A stretch of DNA of 64,000 nt from Variovorax paradoxus (lineage in GTDB: Bacteria; Pseudomonadota; Gammaproteobacteria; Burkholderiales; Burkholderiaceae_C): positions 2,483,001 through 2,547,000 of the forward strand of contig NZ_CP045644.1 in NCBI RefSeq assembly GCF_009498455.1, given 5' to 3'. Positions 54,148-63,087 of this stretch are shown here, piece after piece. Made by a program: the position numbers and the translations under genes. The stretch's first letter is position 1; every line of letters starts with the position of its first letter. The notes beneath the pieces were generated by a model, which had not been told where the DNA came from, made no database searches, and saw only the letters and a list, made by a program, of their open reading frames with translations.

Positions 54148-54456
54148 ATAGATAGAGGAGAGAGGAAGGGAGAAGAAGAGAAAGAAAAAACAGGCGGCGC
54201 GGTGTGCATCGCGGCCCGGTGGAAAGTGCGAGAGACGTGTCCGGCGTTCCGGGTACGTGGCGTTACATCGTTACGTAACGAATCGCGAAATGAGGTCTTC
54301 GTGAGCGGTTTCGGCGGCCGGCATGCGACGCGGTTTTCAGAAAAATTCTCATACAAATCAATCACTTGAAGCGCCAGCGAGGCCTTGTTGGCACGGCGGC
54401 GGAAAAGCGGCACGCAAGTTGCCCCTGTAGATGCATCTTTTGTCACAGAGGCTGCC
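54148..54456. promoter_or_regulatory. Upstream region of the repeat protein, with CGTTACGTAACG palindrome
   Basis: 309 bp without a gene between the divergent DUF1841 gene and the large repeat protein. It holds a 45 bp purine tract next to the DUF1841 start (54148-54190) and the perfect 12 bp palindrome CGTTACGTAACG (54269-54280), preceded by a third CGTTAC at 54261. An AT-rich stretch (TTTTCAGAAAAATTCTCATACAAATC) lies near 54333-54358. No clear sigma70 pair. A likely regulated promoter of the surface-protein operon. Confidence 0.4.
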
Positions 54457-57400
54457 ATGACCGCTCCACAAGCATCGACCGTTTCGACCGAAGGGCTCTC
54501 CGCCAATGGCGCTGCGCCCGTGCTTCTTGCCCAAGCCACCGTCACGCCGCTGGGCGCGCCGGGTATGAGCGCCGGCGCCTCCGCCGCGCCTGCGGCCGTG
54601 GCGTCTTCCAGCGTGGGCACATTGTCCAATGCTACGCCCGGCGTTGCAGTGATGCGCGAGGGTGTCCGCATTCCGGTGGACGGCAATCAGACCCTGATGG
54701 CCGGCGACCGCGTGATCGTGCCGGACGGCGGCCAGGCCAACGTGCTGTTCCCCGGATCGGCCTCCAACAAGGCGCCGCTGGCCGGCGTCTTCACCGGCGG
54801 CACCGATGCCACCATCGGCTCGACCAAGCTGCCCGGCGGCCTCGAACAAGTGAATGTGGACGTCGCCTCGGGCGACCTGCAAGTGACCCCGCCGGACAGC
54901 GACGCCGATGCGGCCGCTCTGGCAGTGACCAAGAAGACCGCGGCCGGCAGCGGCATCGGCCTCGGTGAATTCGCGCTGGGCGCCCTGGGCGCCGCGGCGC
55001 TGGGTGCTGCGCTCAGCGGCGGTGGCAGCGACGGTGGCACCACCGGCTTCCCGCTGTTCGTGGGCGGCCCGGGCGGTGAGTCCGATGCGGACGCTGATTC
55101 GGACTCGGATTCCGACTCGGACTCGGACAGCGATTCGGACTCCGACTCGGATTCGGATTCGGATTCGGATTCGGATTCGGATTCGGATAGCGACTCGGAT
55201 TCCGACAGCGATTCGGACAGCGACTCTGACTCTGACTCGGACAGCGACTCCGACAGCGACAGCGACTCGGACTCCGACTCCGACTCCGACTCCGACTCGG
55301 ACAGTGACTCCGACTCTGACTCGGACAGTGACTCCGACTCTGACTCGGACAGTGACTCCGACTCTGACTCGGACAGTGACTCTGACTCGGACAGTGACTC
55401 TGACAGCGATAGCGACTCTGATTCGGACAGCGACTCGGATAGTGACTCGGACAGCGACAGCGACAGCGACTCTGATTCGGACTCCGACTCGGACAGCGAC
55501 GCAGACGCGGACAGCGATGCCGACGCAGACGGCGACAGTTTGCTCAACCCCGCGGACGGCATCCTGGGTGGCGCTGTCGGTGGCCTGGATGACGCGCTCG
55601 GCCTCGGCGGCTCGCTCACCCCGGTGTCGGAGACGGTCGACAACCTGACCGACGTCGTCGACGACGTGCTGGCTCCGCTGCTCGGCGAAGAGTTCCAGGC
55701 CAACGACCCGAACCAGTTCGACCCGATCGACGACACCGTCGGCAGCATCACCGACCCGCTCGGCGGCGTGCTGAGCCCGGTGCTCGATCCGCTGCTCGGT
55801 GCCGGCGCCGCCGGTGCCATCACGGACGGCCTGCTCAACCAGGTCGACTACGTGACCGACGCGCTCAACAACGGGCTCGAGAACCTCGTCGGCGACAACG
55901 GCATCGTCAGCGGCCTCACCGACGCCCTCGGCCTCGGCGGCGTCACCGACGAACTGCTGGGCGACGACGGCGCGCTCGGCGGCCTGCTTGAGAACGTGCT
56001 CGGCGAAGGCAGCCTCGTGGAAGGTGTGCTGGCCGAAGACGGCCTGGTCGGTGGCCTGCTGGCACCGGACGGCCTGGTCGGCGGCCTGCTGGGTGAAGAC
56101 ACCGCCGTCGGCGGCCTGCTCGACACCGTGCTCGGCGACGACGGCCTCGTCGGCGGCCTGCTCGGCGATGGCGCTGTCGGCAACCTGACCGGCGGCCTGC
56201 TCGGCGCGGAAGGTCTGCTGGGCGGCCTGCTCGGCGACGAAGGTGCGGTCGGCGGCCTGCTGGGTGACGACGGCCTCGTGGGTGGCCTGCTCGGCGGCGA
56301 CGGCGCACTGGCCGGCCTTGCCGGCTCGGAAGGCCTCACCGGCGAACTGCTGGGCCAGGGCGGCCTCGTCGACAACCTGCTCGGCCAGGACGGCGCGATC
56401 TCCGGCCTGCTCGCAGACAGCCCGCTGGGCGGCCTGCTCGGCGGCGACGACGGTCTGCTGGGCGGCGTGCTCGGCGGTGTCATCGGCGAAGGCGGCCCCA
56501 TCGGCGGCCTGCTCGGCAACGACGGCCTGGTCGGCGGTCTGCTGAGCGACGACGGCCTGCTGGGTGGTGTGCTCGGCAGCGACGGCCCGCTGGGCGGCCT
56601 GCTGGGTGACGACGGCCTGGTCGGTGGTCTGCTCGGCGATGCCGGCCCCATCGGCGGCCTGCTCGGCGGCGACGGCGTGCTGGGCGGTGTGCTCGGCGAC
56701 AACGGCCTGGTCGGCGGTCTGCTCGGCGGCACCGGCCCCATCGGTGGTCTGCTCGGTGACGACGGCCTGCTCGGCGGCCTGCTGGGCGACAACGGCCCGC
56801 TGGGCGGCCTGCTCGGCGGCGACGGCGTCGGCGGCCTGCTCGGACCCGACGGCGTGGTCGGCGGCCTCCTCGGCGAAGACGGCCCTGTGGGCGGTCTGCT
56901 CGGTGAAGAAGGCCTGCTCGGCGGTCTGCTGGGTGGTGTGGTCGGCGGCATCGGCGGTGGCGGCACCCCCGGCACCGGCGCGGCACTGCTCGACCCGACC
57001 GACAGCGTGGTCGCCGGTCTGGTGGACGGCCTGAACGAAGGCGTGCTCGGTGACCTCGGCCTGGGCGACGTCCTGGCCCCGGTCTCGCAACTGACCGACA
57101 GCGTGACCGACACCGTCGGCGGCCTGCTGGCCCCGGTGCTTGGTTCCAGCTTCACGCCGAACGACCCGAACGTGCTCGACCCGGCCGACGGTCTCGTCGA
57201 TGACGTCACCGACGGCGTGGCCGACCTGGCCAGCCCGGTGGTCGACCAGCTGCTCGGCGCCGGCGCAACGAGCGGCCTGCTGACCGCGGTGGACACGCAG
57301 GTCGACTTCGTGACCGACGGCGTGGCCAACCTGATCGGTGGCGACGGCCTGCTGGGTGGTGTCCTCGGCGGCGACGGTGGTCTGCTCGGCGGTGTGCTGG

Positions 57401-58902
57401 GTGACGACGGTTTGCTGGGCGGCTTGCTCGGCGGCGAAGGCGGTCTGCTCGGCGGCGTGCTGGGTGACGACGGCCTGCTGGGCGGCGTTCTCGGCGGCGA
57501 AGGCGGTCTGCTCGGCGGCGTGCTGGGTGACGACGGTCTGCTGGGTGGCGTCCTCGGCGGCGAAGGCGGTCTGCTCGGCGGCGTGTTGGGTGACGACGGC
57601 CTGCTGGGTGGCGTGCTCGGCGGCGAAGGCGGTCTGCTCGGCGGCGTGCTGGGTGACGACGGCCTCCTGGGCGGCGTCCTCGGCGGCGAAGGTGGCCTGC
57701 TTGGCGGCGTGTTGGGTGACGACGGCCTCTTGGGCGGTGTCCTCGGCGGCGACGGTGGCCTGCTCGGCGGCGTGTTGGGTGAAGACGGTCTCTTGGGCGG
57801 CGTCCTCGGCGGCGAAGGCGGTCTGCTCGGTGGCGTGTTGGGTGACGACGGCCTGTTGGGCGGCGTTCTTGGCGGCGAAGGTGGCCTGCTCGGCGGCGTG
57901 TTGGGTGACGACGGCCTGTTGGGCGGCGTCCTCGGCGGTGACGGTGGTCTGCTTGGCGGCGTGTTGGGTGACGACGGCCTCTTGGGCGGTGTCCTCGGCG
58001 GTGACGGCGGTCTGCTTGGTGGCATCCTGGGTGACGACGGCCTGCTGGGCGGTGTCCTCGGCGGCGTGACCGGCGGCGACGCTGGCGGCCTGCTCGGCGG
58101 CATCCTCGGCGACGACGGCCTGCTCGGCGGTGTCCTCGGCGGCGTGACCGGCGGCGACGCGGGCGGCCTGCTCGACGGCATCCTCGGCGACGACGGCCTG
58201 CTGGGTGGTGTCCTCGGCGGCGTGACCGGCGGCGACGCTGGCGGCCTGCTCGGCGGCATCCTCGGCGACGACGGCCTGCTGGGCGGTGTCCTCGGCGGCG
58301 TGACCGGCGGCGATGCTGGCGGCCTGCTCGACGGCGTGCTGGGTGACGACGGCCTGCTCGGTGGTGTCCTCGGCGGCGTGGCTGGCGGCGACGCTGGCGG
58401 CTTGCTCGACGGCGTGCTGGGTGACGACGGCCTGCTCGGTGGCGTCCTTGGCGGTGACGGCGGCCTTCTGGGCGGCGTCCTCGGCGGCAGCGAAGGTGGC
58501 CTGCTCGGCGGCGTCCTCGGTGACGACGGCCTGGTCGGCAGCCTGCTCGGTGCGGACGGCCTCGTGGGCGGCCTGCTCGGCGGCCTGACGGGTGGTGCGG
58601 AACCGGTGGCCGGCATCCTGGAACCGGTGACGAGCCTGCTCGACGGCTCGGCCGGCTCGGTGGTCTCGACGGTGGTCGAAACGGTGACGACCGCGGTCGA
58701 ACCGGTGACCGACATCCTCGCCGGCACGCCGTTGACGGCGCCGGTCGGCGACGTGGTGGCCGGTGTGCTGGACACCGTCGAACACACGGTGGCCCCGGTG
58801 CTCGACAACGTGCTCGCCCCGATCTCCAGCCTGGTCGATCAGAGCCCGACCGGCGGTGCCCTGGCCCCCGTGACCAACATCCTGCACGGCCTGCTGGGCT
58901 GA
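54457..58902 (+). CDS. Large Ser-Asp / Gly-Leu repeat protein, probable type I-secreted surface adhesin
   Basis: 1481 residues, very acidic and Gly-rich, no classical signal peptide. Residues 1-155 resemble an adhesin retention module: [41 protein letters not shown] small hydrophobic Ala/Gly stretch ([18 protein letters not shown]) precedes 75 Ser/Ala-Asp dipeptides (209-358). Then come two related modules of about 120 residues (from 359 and from 842), each followed by GLLGG-type repeats. The C-terminus (LDQSPT-like [20 protein letters not shown]) shows no RTX nonapeptides. AGAGG precedes the ATG. The downstream lipoprotein and type I transporter suggest export and anchoring at the surface. 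Confidence 0.75.
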   Translation: MTAPQASTVSTEGLSANGAAPVLLAQATVTPLGAPGMSAGASAAPAAVASSSVGTLSNATPGVAVMREGVRIPVDGNQTLMAGDRVIVPDGGQANVLFPGSASNKAPLAGVFTGGTDATIGSTKLPGGLEQVNVDVASGDLQVTPPDSDADAAALAVTKKTAAGSGIGLGEFALGALGAAALGAALSGGGSDGGTTGFPLFVGGPGGESDADADSDSDSDSDSDSDSDSDSDSDSDSDSDSDSDSDSDSDSDSDSDSDSDSDSDSDSDSDSDSDSDSDSDSDSDSDSDSDSDSDSDSDSDSDSDSDSDSDSDSDSDSDSDSDSDSDSDSDSDSDSDSDSDSDSDSDSDADADSDADADGDSLLNPADGILGGAVGGLDDALGLGGSLTPVSETVDNLTDVVDDVLAPLLGEEFQANDPNQFDPIDDTVGSITDPLGGVLSPVLDPLLGAGAAGAITDGLLNQVDYVTDALNNGLENLVGDNGIVSGLTDALGLGGVTDELLGDDGALGGLLENVLGEGSLVEGVLAEDGLVGGLLAPDGLVGGLLGEDTAVGGLLDTVLGDDGLVGGLLGDGAVGNLTGGLLGAEGLLGGLLGDEGAVGGLLGDDGLVGGLLGGDGALAGLAGSEGLTGELLGQGGLVDNLLGQDGAISGLLADSPLGGLLGGDDGLLGGVLGGVIGEGGPIGGLLGNDGLVGGLLSDDGLLGGVLGSDGPLGGLLGDDGLVGGLLGDAGPIGGLLGGDGVLGGVLGDNGLVGGLLGGTGPIGGLLGDDGLLGGLLGDNGPLGGLLGGDGVGGLLGPDGVVGGLLGEDGPVGGLLGEEGLLGGLLGGVVGGIGGGGTPGTGAALLDPTDSVVAGLVDGLNEGVLGDLGLGDVLAPVSQLTDSVTDTVGGLLAPVLGSSFTPNDPNVLDPADGLVDDVTDGVADLASPVVDQLLGAGATSGLLTAVDTQVDFVTDGVANLIGGDGLLGGVLGGDGGLLGGVLGDDGLLGGLLGGEGGLLGGVLGDDGLLGGVLGGEGGLLGGVLGDDGLLGGVLGGEGGLLGGVLGDDGLLGGVLGGEGGLLGGVLGDDGLLGGVLGGEGGLLGGVLGDDGLLGGVLGGDGGLLGGVLGEDGLLGGVLGGEGGLLGGVLGDDGLLGGVLGGEGGLLGGVLGDDGLLGGVLGGDGGLLGGVLGDDGLLGGVLGGDGGLLGGILGDDGLLGGVLGGVTGGDAGGLLGGILGDDGLLGGVLGGVTGGDAGGLLDGILGDDGLLGGVLGGVTGGDAGGLLGGILGDDGLLGGVLGGVTGGDAGGLLDGVLGDDGLLGGVLGGVAGGDAGGLLDGVLGDDGLLGGVLGGDGGLLGGVLGGSEGGLLGGVLGDDGLVGSLLGADGLVGGLLGGLTGGAEPVAGILEPVTSLLDGSAGSVVSTVVETVTTAVEPVTDILAGTPLTAPVGDVVAGVLDTVEHTVAPVLDNVLAPISSLVDQSPTGGALAPVTNILHGLLG
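55081..55530 (+). repeat. Serine-aspartate dipeptide repeat tract
   Basis: 450 bp encoding 75 consecutive Ser-Asp or Ala-Asp dipeptides (about 69 SD, 6 AD at the two edges). All Ser codon types are mixed, but a 24 bp unit starting TCGGACAGTGACTCCGACTC is repeated three times without change at 55297-55368, a sign of recent slippage. Comparable SD tracts stalk out the ligand-binding heads of staphylococcal Sdr proteins. Confidence 0.95.
57373..58065 (+). repeat. 63-bp tandem repeat array (11 units, 21 residues each)
   Basis: Eleven near-identical in-frame units of the type [21 protein letters not shown]. Positions GE/GD and DD/ED vary, and third codon positions vary from unit to unit. The regular Gly and Leu spacing suggests a beta-roll or solenoid. 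A looser version of the same pattern fills 55910-56960. Confidence 0.93.
58066..58455 (+). repeat. 78-bp tandem repeat array (5 units, 26 residues each)
   Basis: Five units of the 63 bp type enlarged by 15 bp encoding (V)TGGDA, giving [24 protein letters not shown] repeats. Units start at 58066, 58144, 58222, 58300 and 58378. It directly continues the 63 bp array. Confidence 0.93.
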
Positions 58903-58952
58903 TCCAAGGGATACGAAGAGGGAGGAAGGGAAACCTCGATAGCAAGCAGACA

Positions 58953-58978
58953 GGGACAGGCCGGCAGCGGCCTGTCCC
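58953..58978 (+). other. Strong mRNA hairpin between repeat protein and lipoprotein genes
   Basis: Perfect 10 bp stem GGGACAGGCC-GGCAGC-GGCCTGTCCC in the 90 bp gap, ending 14 bases before the lipoprotein ATG and just ahead of its GAAAGGA site. No U-tract follows, so it is more likely a stability or processing element, or a translation modulator, than a complete terminator. Confidence 0.7.
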
Positions 58979-58992
58979 GCGAAAGGACCGTC

Positions 58993-59490
58993 ATGAACAA
59001 GAATTTCCGGATACTGGCCCTCGTGGCAATGAGCGCAAGCCTCGTTGGGTGCGGTGTGGCCTCCAAGACGGGTCGCGACGACGCGACCTACTACTACTCC
59101 AACAAGAGCCTGCGCGAAGTGCCCAAGGTGGAGCCGGCGCCCCCGGCGCCGCCGCCGAACACGCCGGCCAAGATCGTCTACTTCGACTTCGACAAATACG
59201 ACGTCAGGGCGGGCGACCGCAGCATCGTCGAGGCGCACGCGGGCTACATGCGCAACCGGCCGGCGAGCCGCGTCGTGATCGAAGGCCACACCGACCTGCG
59301 CGGCGGCCGCGAGTACAACCTTGCGCTCGGCCAGCGCCGCGCCGAGGCCGTGCAACGCATGCTCACGCAGATGGGCGTGCCGGGCGAACGCATCGAAGCC
59401 GTCAGCTGGGGCATTGAAAAGCCCGCATCGCTTGCCACCACCGAGGAGGGCCATCAGCTCAATCGCCGCGCCGAATTCAGCTACCGCTGA
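58993..59490 (+). CDS. OmpA/Pal-family outer-membrane lipoprotein
   Basis: 165 residues. Signal peptide II with lipobox LVGC (Cys20). A Pro-rich linker (VEPAPPAPPPNTPAK) leads to a C-terminal OmpA domain with peptidoglycan-binding motifs IVYFDFDKYDVR, VIEGHTDLRGGREYNLALGQ RRAE and NRRAEF. It should anchor in the outer membrane and bind peptidoglycan. Its place between the repeat protein and the secretion genes resembles OmpA-like partners in BapA-type adhesin operons. Confidence 0.92.
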   Translation: MNKNFRILALVAMSASLVGCGVASKTGRDDATYYYSNKSLREVPKVEPAPPAPPPNTPAKIVYFDFDKYDVRAGDRSIVEAHAGYMRNRPASRVVIEGHTDLRGGREYNLALGQRRAEAVQRMLTQMGVPGERIEAVSWGIEKPASLATTEEGHQLNRRAEFSYR

Positions 59491-59601
59491 ACCGGGTCCC
59501 CGCGATGATTCCGAGGGCAGTGTCCGGCTCGCGATCACGTCATCCAGGCGAGAGCAGATGACGGACGCGACCGGTCGCCGCCCGCATTCGACCGGAGCCG
59601 A

Positions 59602-62600
59602 ATGATGTCCTTCTCAGACCAGCTCCACGCCTGCCACGAGCGCCTGGTGTCCGTGTGCGCGGCACTGCCCGCGCCGTACCCGGCCTTCACGCTCTTCTTC
59701 TCGGTGAGCGACGGCGCCCAGCGTGCACACGTGGTGCATGCACGGGCCGACGACTTCGAAACCGCCTGGCGCGAAGGCGCCGACCTCGTCGAGCAATGGG
59801 TGCGCGAGCGCGGCATCGTCTCGCCCTGGCTGCGCATCGACTGGGTCGAAGGCGCCAGCCCCATGGACTGGACGCAGTTCAAGACCCAGCTCACCGCGGT
59901 CAAGCGCAACTACTTCCGGCTCGGCCTGGCCTTCGACCAGGACTTCGGCTTTGCCTTCACCGAGCAGGAGCTCAACGCCAACGCCATGCTGTGCGGCGAT
60001 TCGACCATCGCGCATTCGGTGGTGAACGTGCGCAACTTCGATGTGTATGCGCAGGCCCGCTTCGAGCACACGCTGCCGCTGGAAGCGTCGTCGGATCGCA
60101 CCGTCTATCTGCTGGCCACGGTCGGCGTGTTCTGCCAGCCCGACGGCGTGGTGCACAAGCTCGTGGGCACGGGGCTCGACGCGGGCCGGCGCCAGCTGCC
60201 GGCGCTCAACCCGCAGTCGGTGCTCGAGCTGGTGCGCAGCGGCTCTTCGTACCTGGCGCGCCAGATGCAGAGCGACGGCCTGTTCGTGTACGGCTACTTT
60301 CCGTGCTTCGACCGCCGCATTCCGACCTACGACGCGATGCGCCACGCGGGCACCGTGCACGCCATGCTCGAGGCCTGGGAACTCACGCGCGACGACACGC
60401 TGCGCGCGGCCATCGACCGCGCCATCGACCACCTCGCCGACGCGCTGATCCGCGACTACACGCTGCCCGACGGCCGCGAGGTCGCGTACCTGGTCGACAC
60501 CGGCGGCGAGATCCGCCTGGGCGGCAACGCGGCCTGTGTGCGCATGCTCGTGCGCTACTGCGAGCTGATGGAAACGCGCCACTGGCTGCCGCTGCTCGAG
60601 AAGCTCGCGCTCGGCATGGTCGCTTTGCAAGACCCCGCCAGCGGGCGCTTCGACCACGTGCTGCACGCGGCCGACCTGACGCTCAAGCAGGCCTCGCGCG
60701 TCATCTTCTACGACGGCGAGGCGGCCTTCGGGCTCATGCGCCTGTACGGCCTCACGCGCGATCCGCGCTGGCTGGCCTCGGTCGAGAAAGCCTTCGACCA
60801 TTTCATTGCGAGCCAGCACTGGCAGTCGCACGACCACTGGCTCAGCGGCTGCGTGAACGAGCTCACGCAGTGGAGCCCGCAGGAGCGCTACTTCCGCTTC
60901 GGGCTGCAGAACGTGGCGGGCTACCTGGACTTCGTGCTCGACCGCAAGACCACCTTTCCCACGCTGCTCAGCCTCATGCTGGCGGCGCAGCAGATGCTGC
61001 AGCGCCTCGAAAGCATGCCCGCCATGCGACACCTGCTCGACGAGCTGGACACCGAGAAGTTCTACCGCGCGCTCGACTACCGCGCGCACTACCTGCTCAA
61101 CGGCTTCTTCTGGCCCGAGATGGCGATGTACTTCCGTCGGCCGTCCACGGTCGTCGGCGCGTTCTTCGTGCGACACCACTCGTTCCGCGTGCGCATCGAC
61201 GACGTCGAGCAGTACGTGACGGGCTTCGCGGCCTACCACCGCTACCTGCTCGACCGGCGCAGCCAGCCTGGCGGTCCCGGCCCCGGAAGCGGTGGCAGTG
61301 GGGGCGGCGGCGGCGTGCGCGACGACGGCGCCGTCTGGACCGCGAGCGAGATGGCGCGCGTCACCGGCGGCGAATGGGTCGTCAAGCCCGACGACGGCTG
61401 GCGCGCCACCGGCGTGACCCAGCGCACCTTCATGCGCAAGGGCCGCGTCGTGTTCGAACACCAGGCCCGGCCCTCGAAGACGCCGCTGGCCGCCGTCACG
61501 CTCAAGGGCGTGCTGCAGCCGGCCGCGGCCGTGCTGTGCACCGACCCGAAGCCGCACCTGGACAAGCGCGTGCCCGTGCTGCAGGTGGCCAACGTGCTGC
61601 AGGCCGTGCTCGAGCTGGGCGACCACGCGCGCACCGAGTTCACCGGCCGCGTGTGCGGCGTGCTCGGCAGCGGCGCGGGCAGCAGCACCGTGGCCGCCAT
61701 GCTGGCCGGCGCGCTCACCGTGTGGGGCGAAGTGGCGCAGCCCGAAGGCAACATCAGCCTGCCGTCGGGCATCGCGTGGAACCTCACCTGCATGCCGCGC
61801 CATGCCGCCTACTGGGTGCTCGAGATGGGCACCTCGCACATGCCCGCATCGGCGCAGCTCATGCGGCCGTCGCTCATCGTGGTGACGGGCATCTCGGCCG
61901 CCTCGCAGAAGCACCGCGGCCCGTCGGAGGCCGCCGCGCGGCTCGACTGCCGCATGTTCCAGGCCATGGCCCCGGGCGACCGCGTGGTGCTCAACCGCGA
62001 CATGCCCGAGTTCGCCACCTTCGCCGAAGCGGCCATGGCGCACCAGCTGCAGATCGTGACCTACGGCGAGCACAAGGACGCCGACGTGCGCCTGCTCGCC
62101 TTCGACCACGGCGAGGTGCAGGCCGAGGTGGCCGGCGAGCCTTTTCAGCTGCGCCTGAATGCGCCGGGCCGCCACATGGGCGCGAGCGCTGTCGCCGCGC
62201 TGGCCGCGCTGCAGGCGCTGCGCCTGCCGCTGGCCGCGGCCGTCGAACCCTTTGCGCACTTCGAGCCGCCGGGCGGACGCGGGGCGCTGCACACCATTCA
62301 CATCGGCGGCGGGAGCTTCAAGCTGATCGATGAAACCTACGACGCCAACCCGAGTTCGATGCGGGCGGCGCTTGAGTTGCTGTCACAAGCCCCCTGCGAG
62401 CCTGCGCGCCGGGTGGCCATCCTGGGCGACATGCAGGAGCTGGGGCCCGCGGCGCAACGCCACCACCTCGACTTGGAGGCCGAGTTGCTGGCGTCGCAAC
62501 CTGACCGCGTGCTCCTTTGCGGACCCTTGATGCGGGCGCTTCACACGCGCATCCGCACCAAGGTCCGCTCCCATTGGTTTGTCGATGTGTCCGACCTCTC

Positions 62601-62706
62601 CACCGCACTCGGCGGGCTGCTGCAACCAGGCGACTGGGTGCTGGCCAAAAGCTCCGCCGGTGTCGGTCTTTCCCGGCTCGCCCGGGTTCTGAAAGCACTG
62701 CCATGA
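59602..62706 (+). CDS. Toroid-like domain fused to a MurF-like ligase domain
   Basis: 1034 residues, cytosolic by appearance. Residues 1-550 are a close paralogue of the stand-alone protein at 35514-37217 ([55 protein letters not shown]). A Gly-Pro linker at about 556-572 leads to a Mur-ligase region: ATPase loop GVLGSGAGSST (686-696), LEMGTSHMPASAQLM, and DETYDANPSSMRAALELL (910-927), the MurF-type C-terminal motif. The P-loop lysine expected in GxxGKTT is absent. It could be an amide ligase acting on a surface polymer, as CapB/PgsB-type enzymes do, or a pseudoenzyme. GGAG precedes the ATG. Confidence 0.8.
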   Translation: MMSFSDQLHACHERLVSVCAALPAPYPAFTLFFSVSDGAQRAHVVHARADDFETAWREGADLVEQWVRERGIVSPWLRIDWVEGASPMDWTQFKTQLTAVKRNYFRLGLAFDQDFGFAFTEQELNANAMLCGDSTIAHSVVNVRNFDVYAQARFEHTLPLEASSDRTVYLLATVGVFCQPDGVVHKLVGTGLDAGRRQLPALNPQSVLELVRSGSSYLARQMQSDGLFVYGYFPCFDRRIPTYDAMRHAGTVHAMLEAWELTRDDTLRAAIDRAIDHLADALIRDYTLPDGREVAYLVDTGGEIRLGGNAACVRMLVRYCELMETRHWLPLLEKLALGMVALQDPASGRFDHVLHAADLTLKQASRVIFYDGEAAFGLMRLYGLTRDPRWLASVEKAFDHFIASQHWQSHDHWLSGCVNELTQWSPQERYFRFGLQNVAGYLDFVLDRKTTFPTLLSLMLAAQQMLQRLESMPAMRHLLDELDTEKFYRALDYRAHYLLNGFFWPEMAMYFRRPSTVVGAFFVRHHSFRVRIDDVEQYVTGFAAYHRYLLDRRSQPGGPGPGSGGSGGGGGVRDDGAVWTASEMARVTGGEWVVKPDDGWRATGVTQRTFMRKGRVVFEHQARPSKTPLAAVTLKGVLQPAAAVLCTDPKPHLDKRVPVLQVANVLQAVLELGDHARTEFTGRVCGVLGSGAGSSTVAAMLAGALTVWGEVAQPEGNISLPSGIAWNLTCMPRHAAYWVLEMGTSHMPASAQLMRPSLIVVTGISAASQKHRGPSEAAARLDCRMFQAMAPGDRVVLNRDMPEFATFAEAAMAHQLQIVTYGEHKDADVRLLAFDHGEVQAEVAGEPFQLRLNAPGRHMGASAVAALAALQALRLPLAAAVEPFAHFEPPGGRGALHTIHIGGGSFKLIDETYDANPSSMRAALELLSQAPCEPARRVAILGDMQELGPAAQRHHLDLEAELLASQPDRVLLCGPLMRALHTRIRTKVRSHWFVDVSDLSTALGGLLQPGDWVLAKSSAGVGLSRLARVLKALP

Positions 62707-62996
62707 GATGGAACGCACTGGTCCACATCCCCTATGAATCCGAACGCGAGGTACCCCCGCGGCGCTGGTGGCTGGGCTGGCTGCAGCTGCTGTGCGCCTG
62801 GGTGCTGCTGATGCTGCTGTGCGCCAACATCGCCCTCGCGTTTGCCGACAACCTGCCGTCCCCGTCCGGCCGCAGCGCGACCCGCACGTACGCCCATCCA
62901 GCGGTGAATTGCACGTCCAGGGACAGCGCCGCGCCGCAAGGAACGCACGGTGCGCAAGCGACCGGTCCGGCGCAGGTTCGCGCGCACCGATGCTGA
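62703..62996 (+). CDS. Small single-pass membrane protein
   Basis: 97 residues, ATG overlapping the ligase-fusion stop (ATGA), hence co-translated. One hydrophobic helix with Trp-rich start: WWLGWLQLLCAWVLLMLLCA (about 22-45), continuing into NIALAFADNLPSP. The C-terminal half is polar and low in complexity (TRTYAHPAVNCTSRDSAAPQ). No family recognised. It may anchor the ligase fusion to the membrane. Confidence 0.6.
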   Translation: MRWNALVHIPYESEREVPPRRWWLGWLQLLCAWVLLMLLCANIALAFADNLPSPSGRSATRTYAHPAVNCTSRDSAAPQGTHGAQATGPAQVRAHRC

Positions 62997-63021
62997 GAGG
63001 CGTCAGAGGCGAATTTCTGCC

Positions 63022-63049
63022 TTGTAACGATCGGGTAACAGTTGATAAT
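63022..63049 (+). promoter_or_regulatory. Candidate promoter of the type I secretion genes
   Basis: -35 TTGTAA (63022-63027), 16 bp spacer, -10 GATAAT (63044-63049), 38 bases before the transporter ATG. It suggests the secretion genes can be expressed apart from the adhesin operon. Confidence 0.5.
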
Positions 63050-63087
63050 GGTGCCGGCGTCGTTGCCCGACGGATCGGTGTTTCTCC

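Noticed and set aside
55081..58455. Repeats considered as a CRISPR array or minisatellite outside genes
   Set aside because: Units are multiples of 3 bp, in frame, without unique spacers, and encode regular peptides within one long coding region.
54358..59538. 1726-residue open frame on the minus strand across the repeat protein
   Set aside because: It is the antisense image of the SD and Gly-Leu repeats, which lack stop codons in that frame because of their composition. No start signals, low-complexity Val-Arg and Ala-Glu strings, and it runs through the lipoprotein gene.
59614..62301. Long minus-strand frame opposite the toroid-ligase fusion
   Set aside because: Shadow frame with Val/His/Arg-rich composition. 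The plus frame has a ribosome site, paralogy with another gene and Mur motifs.
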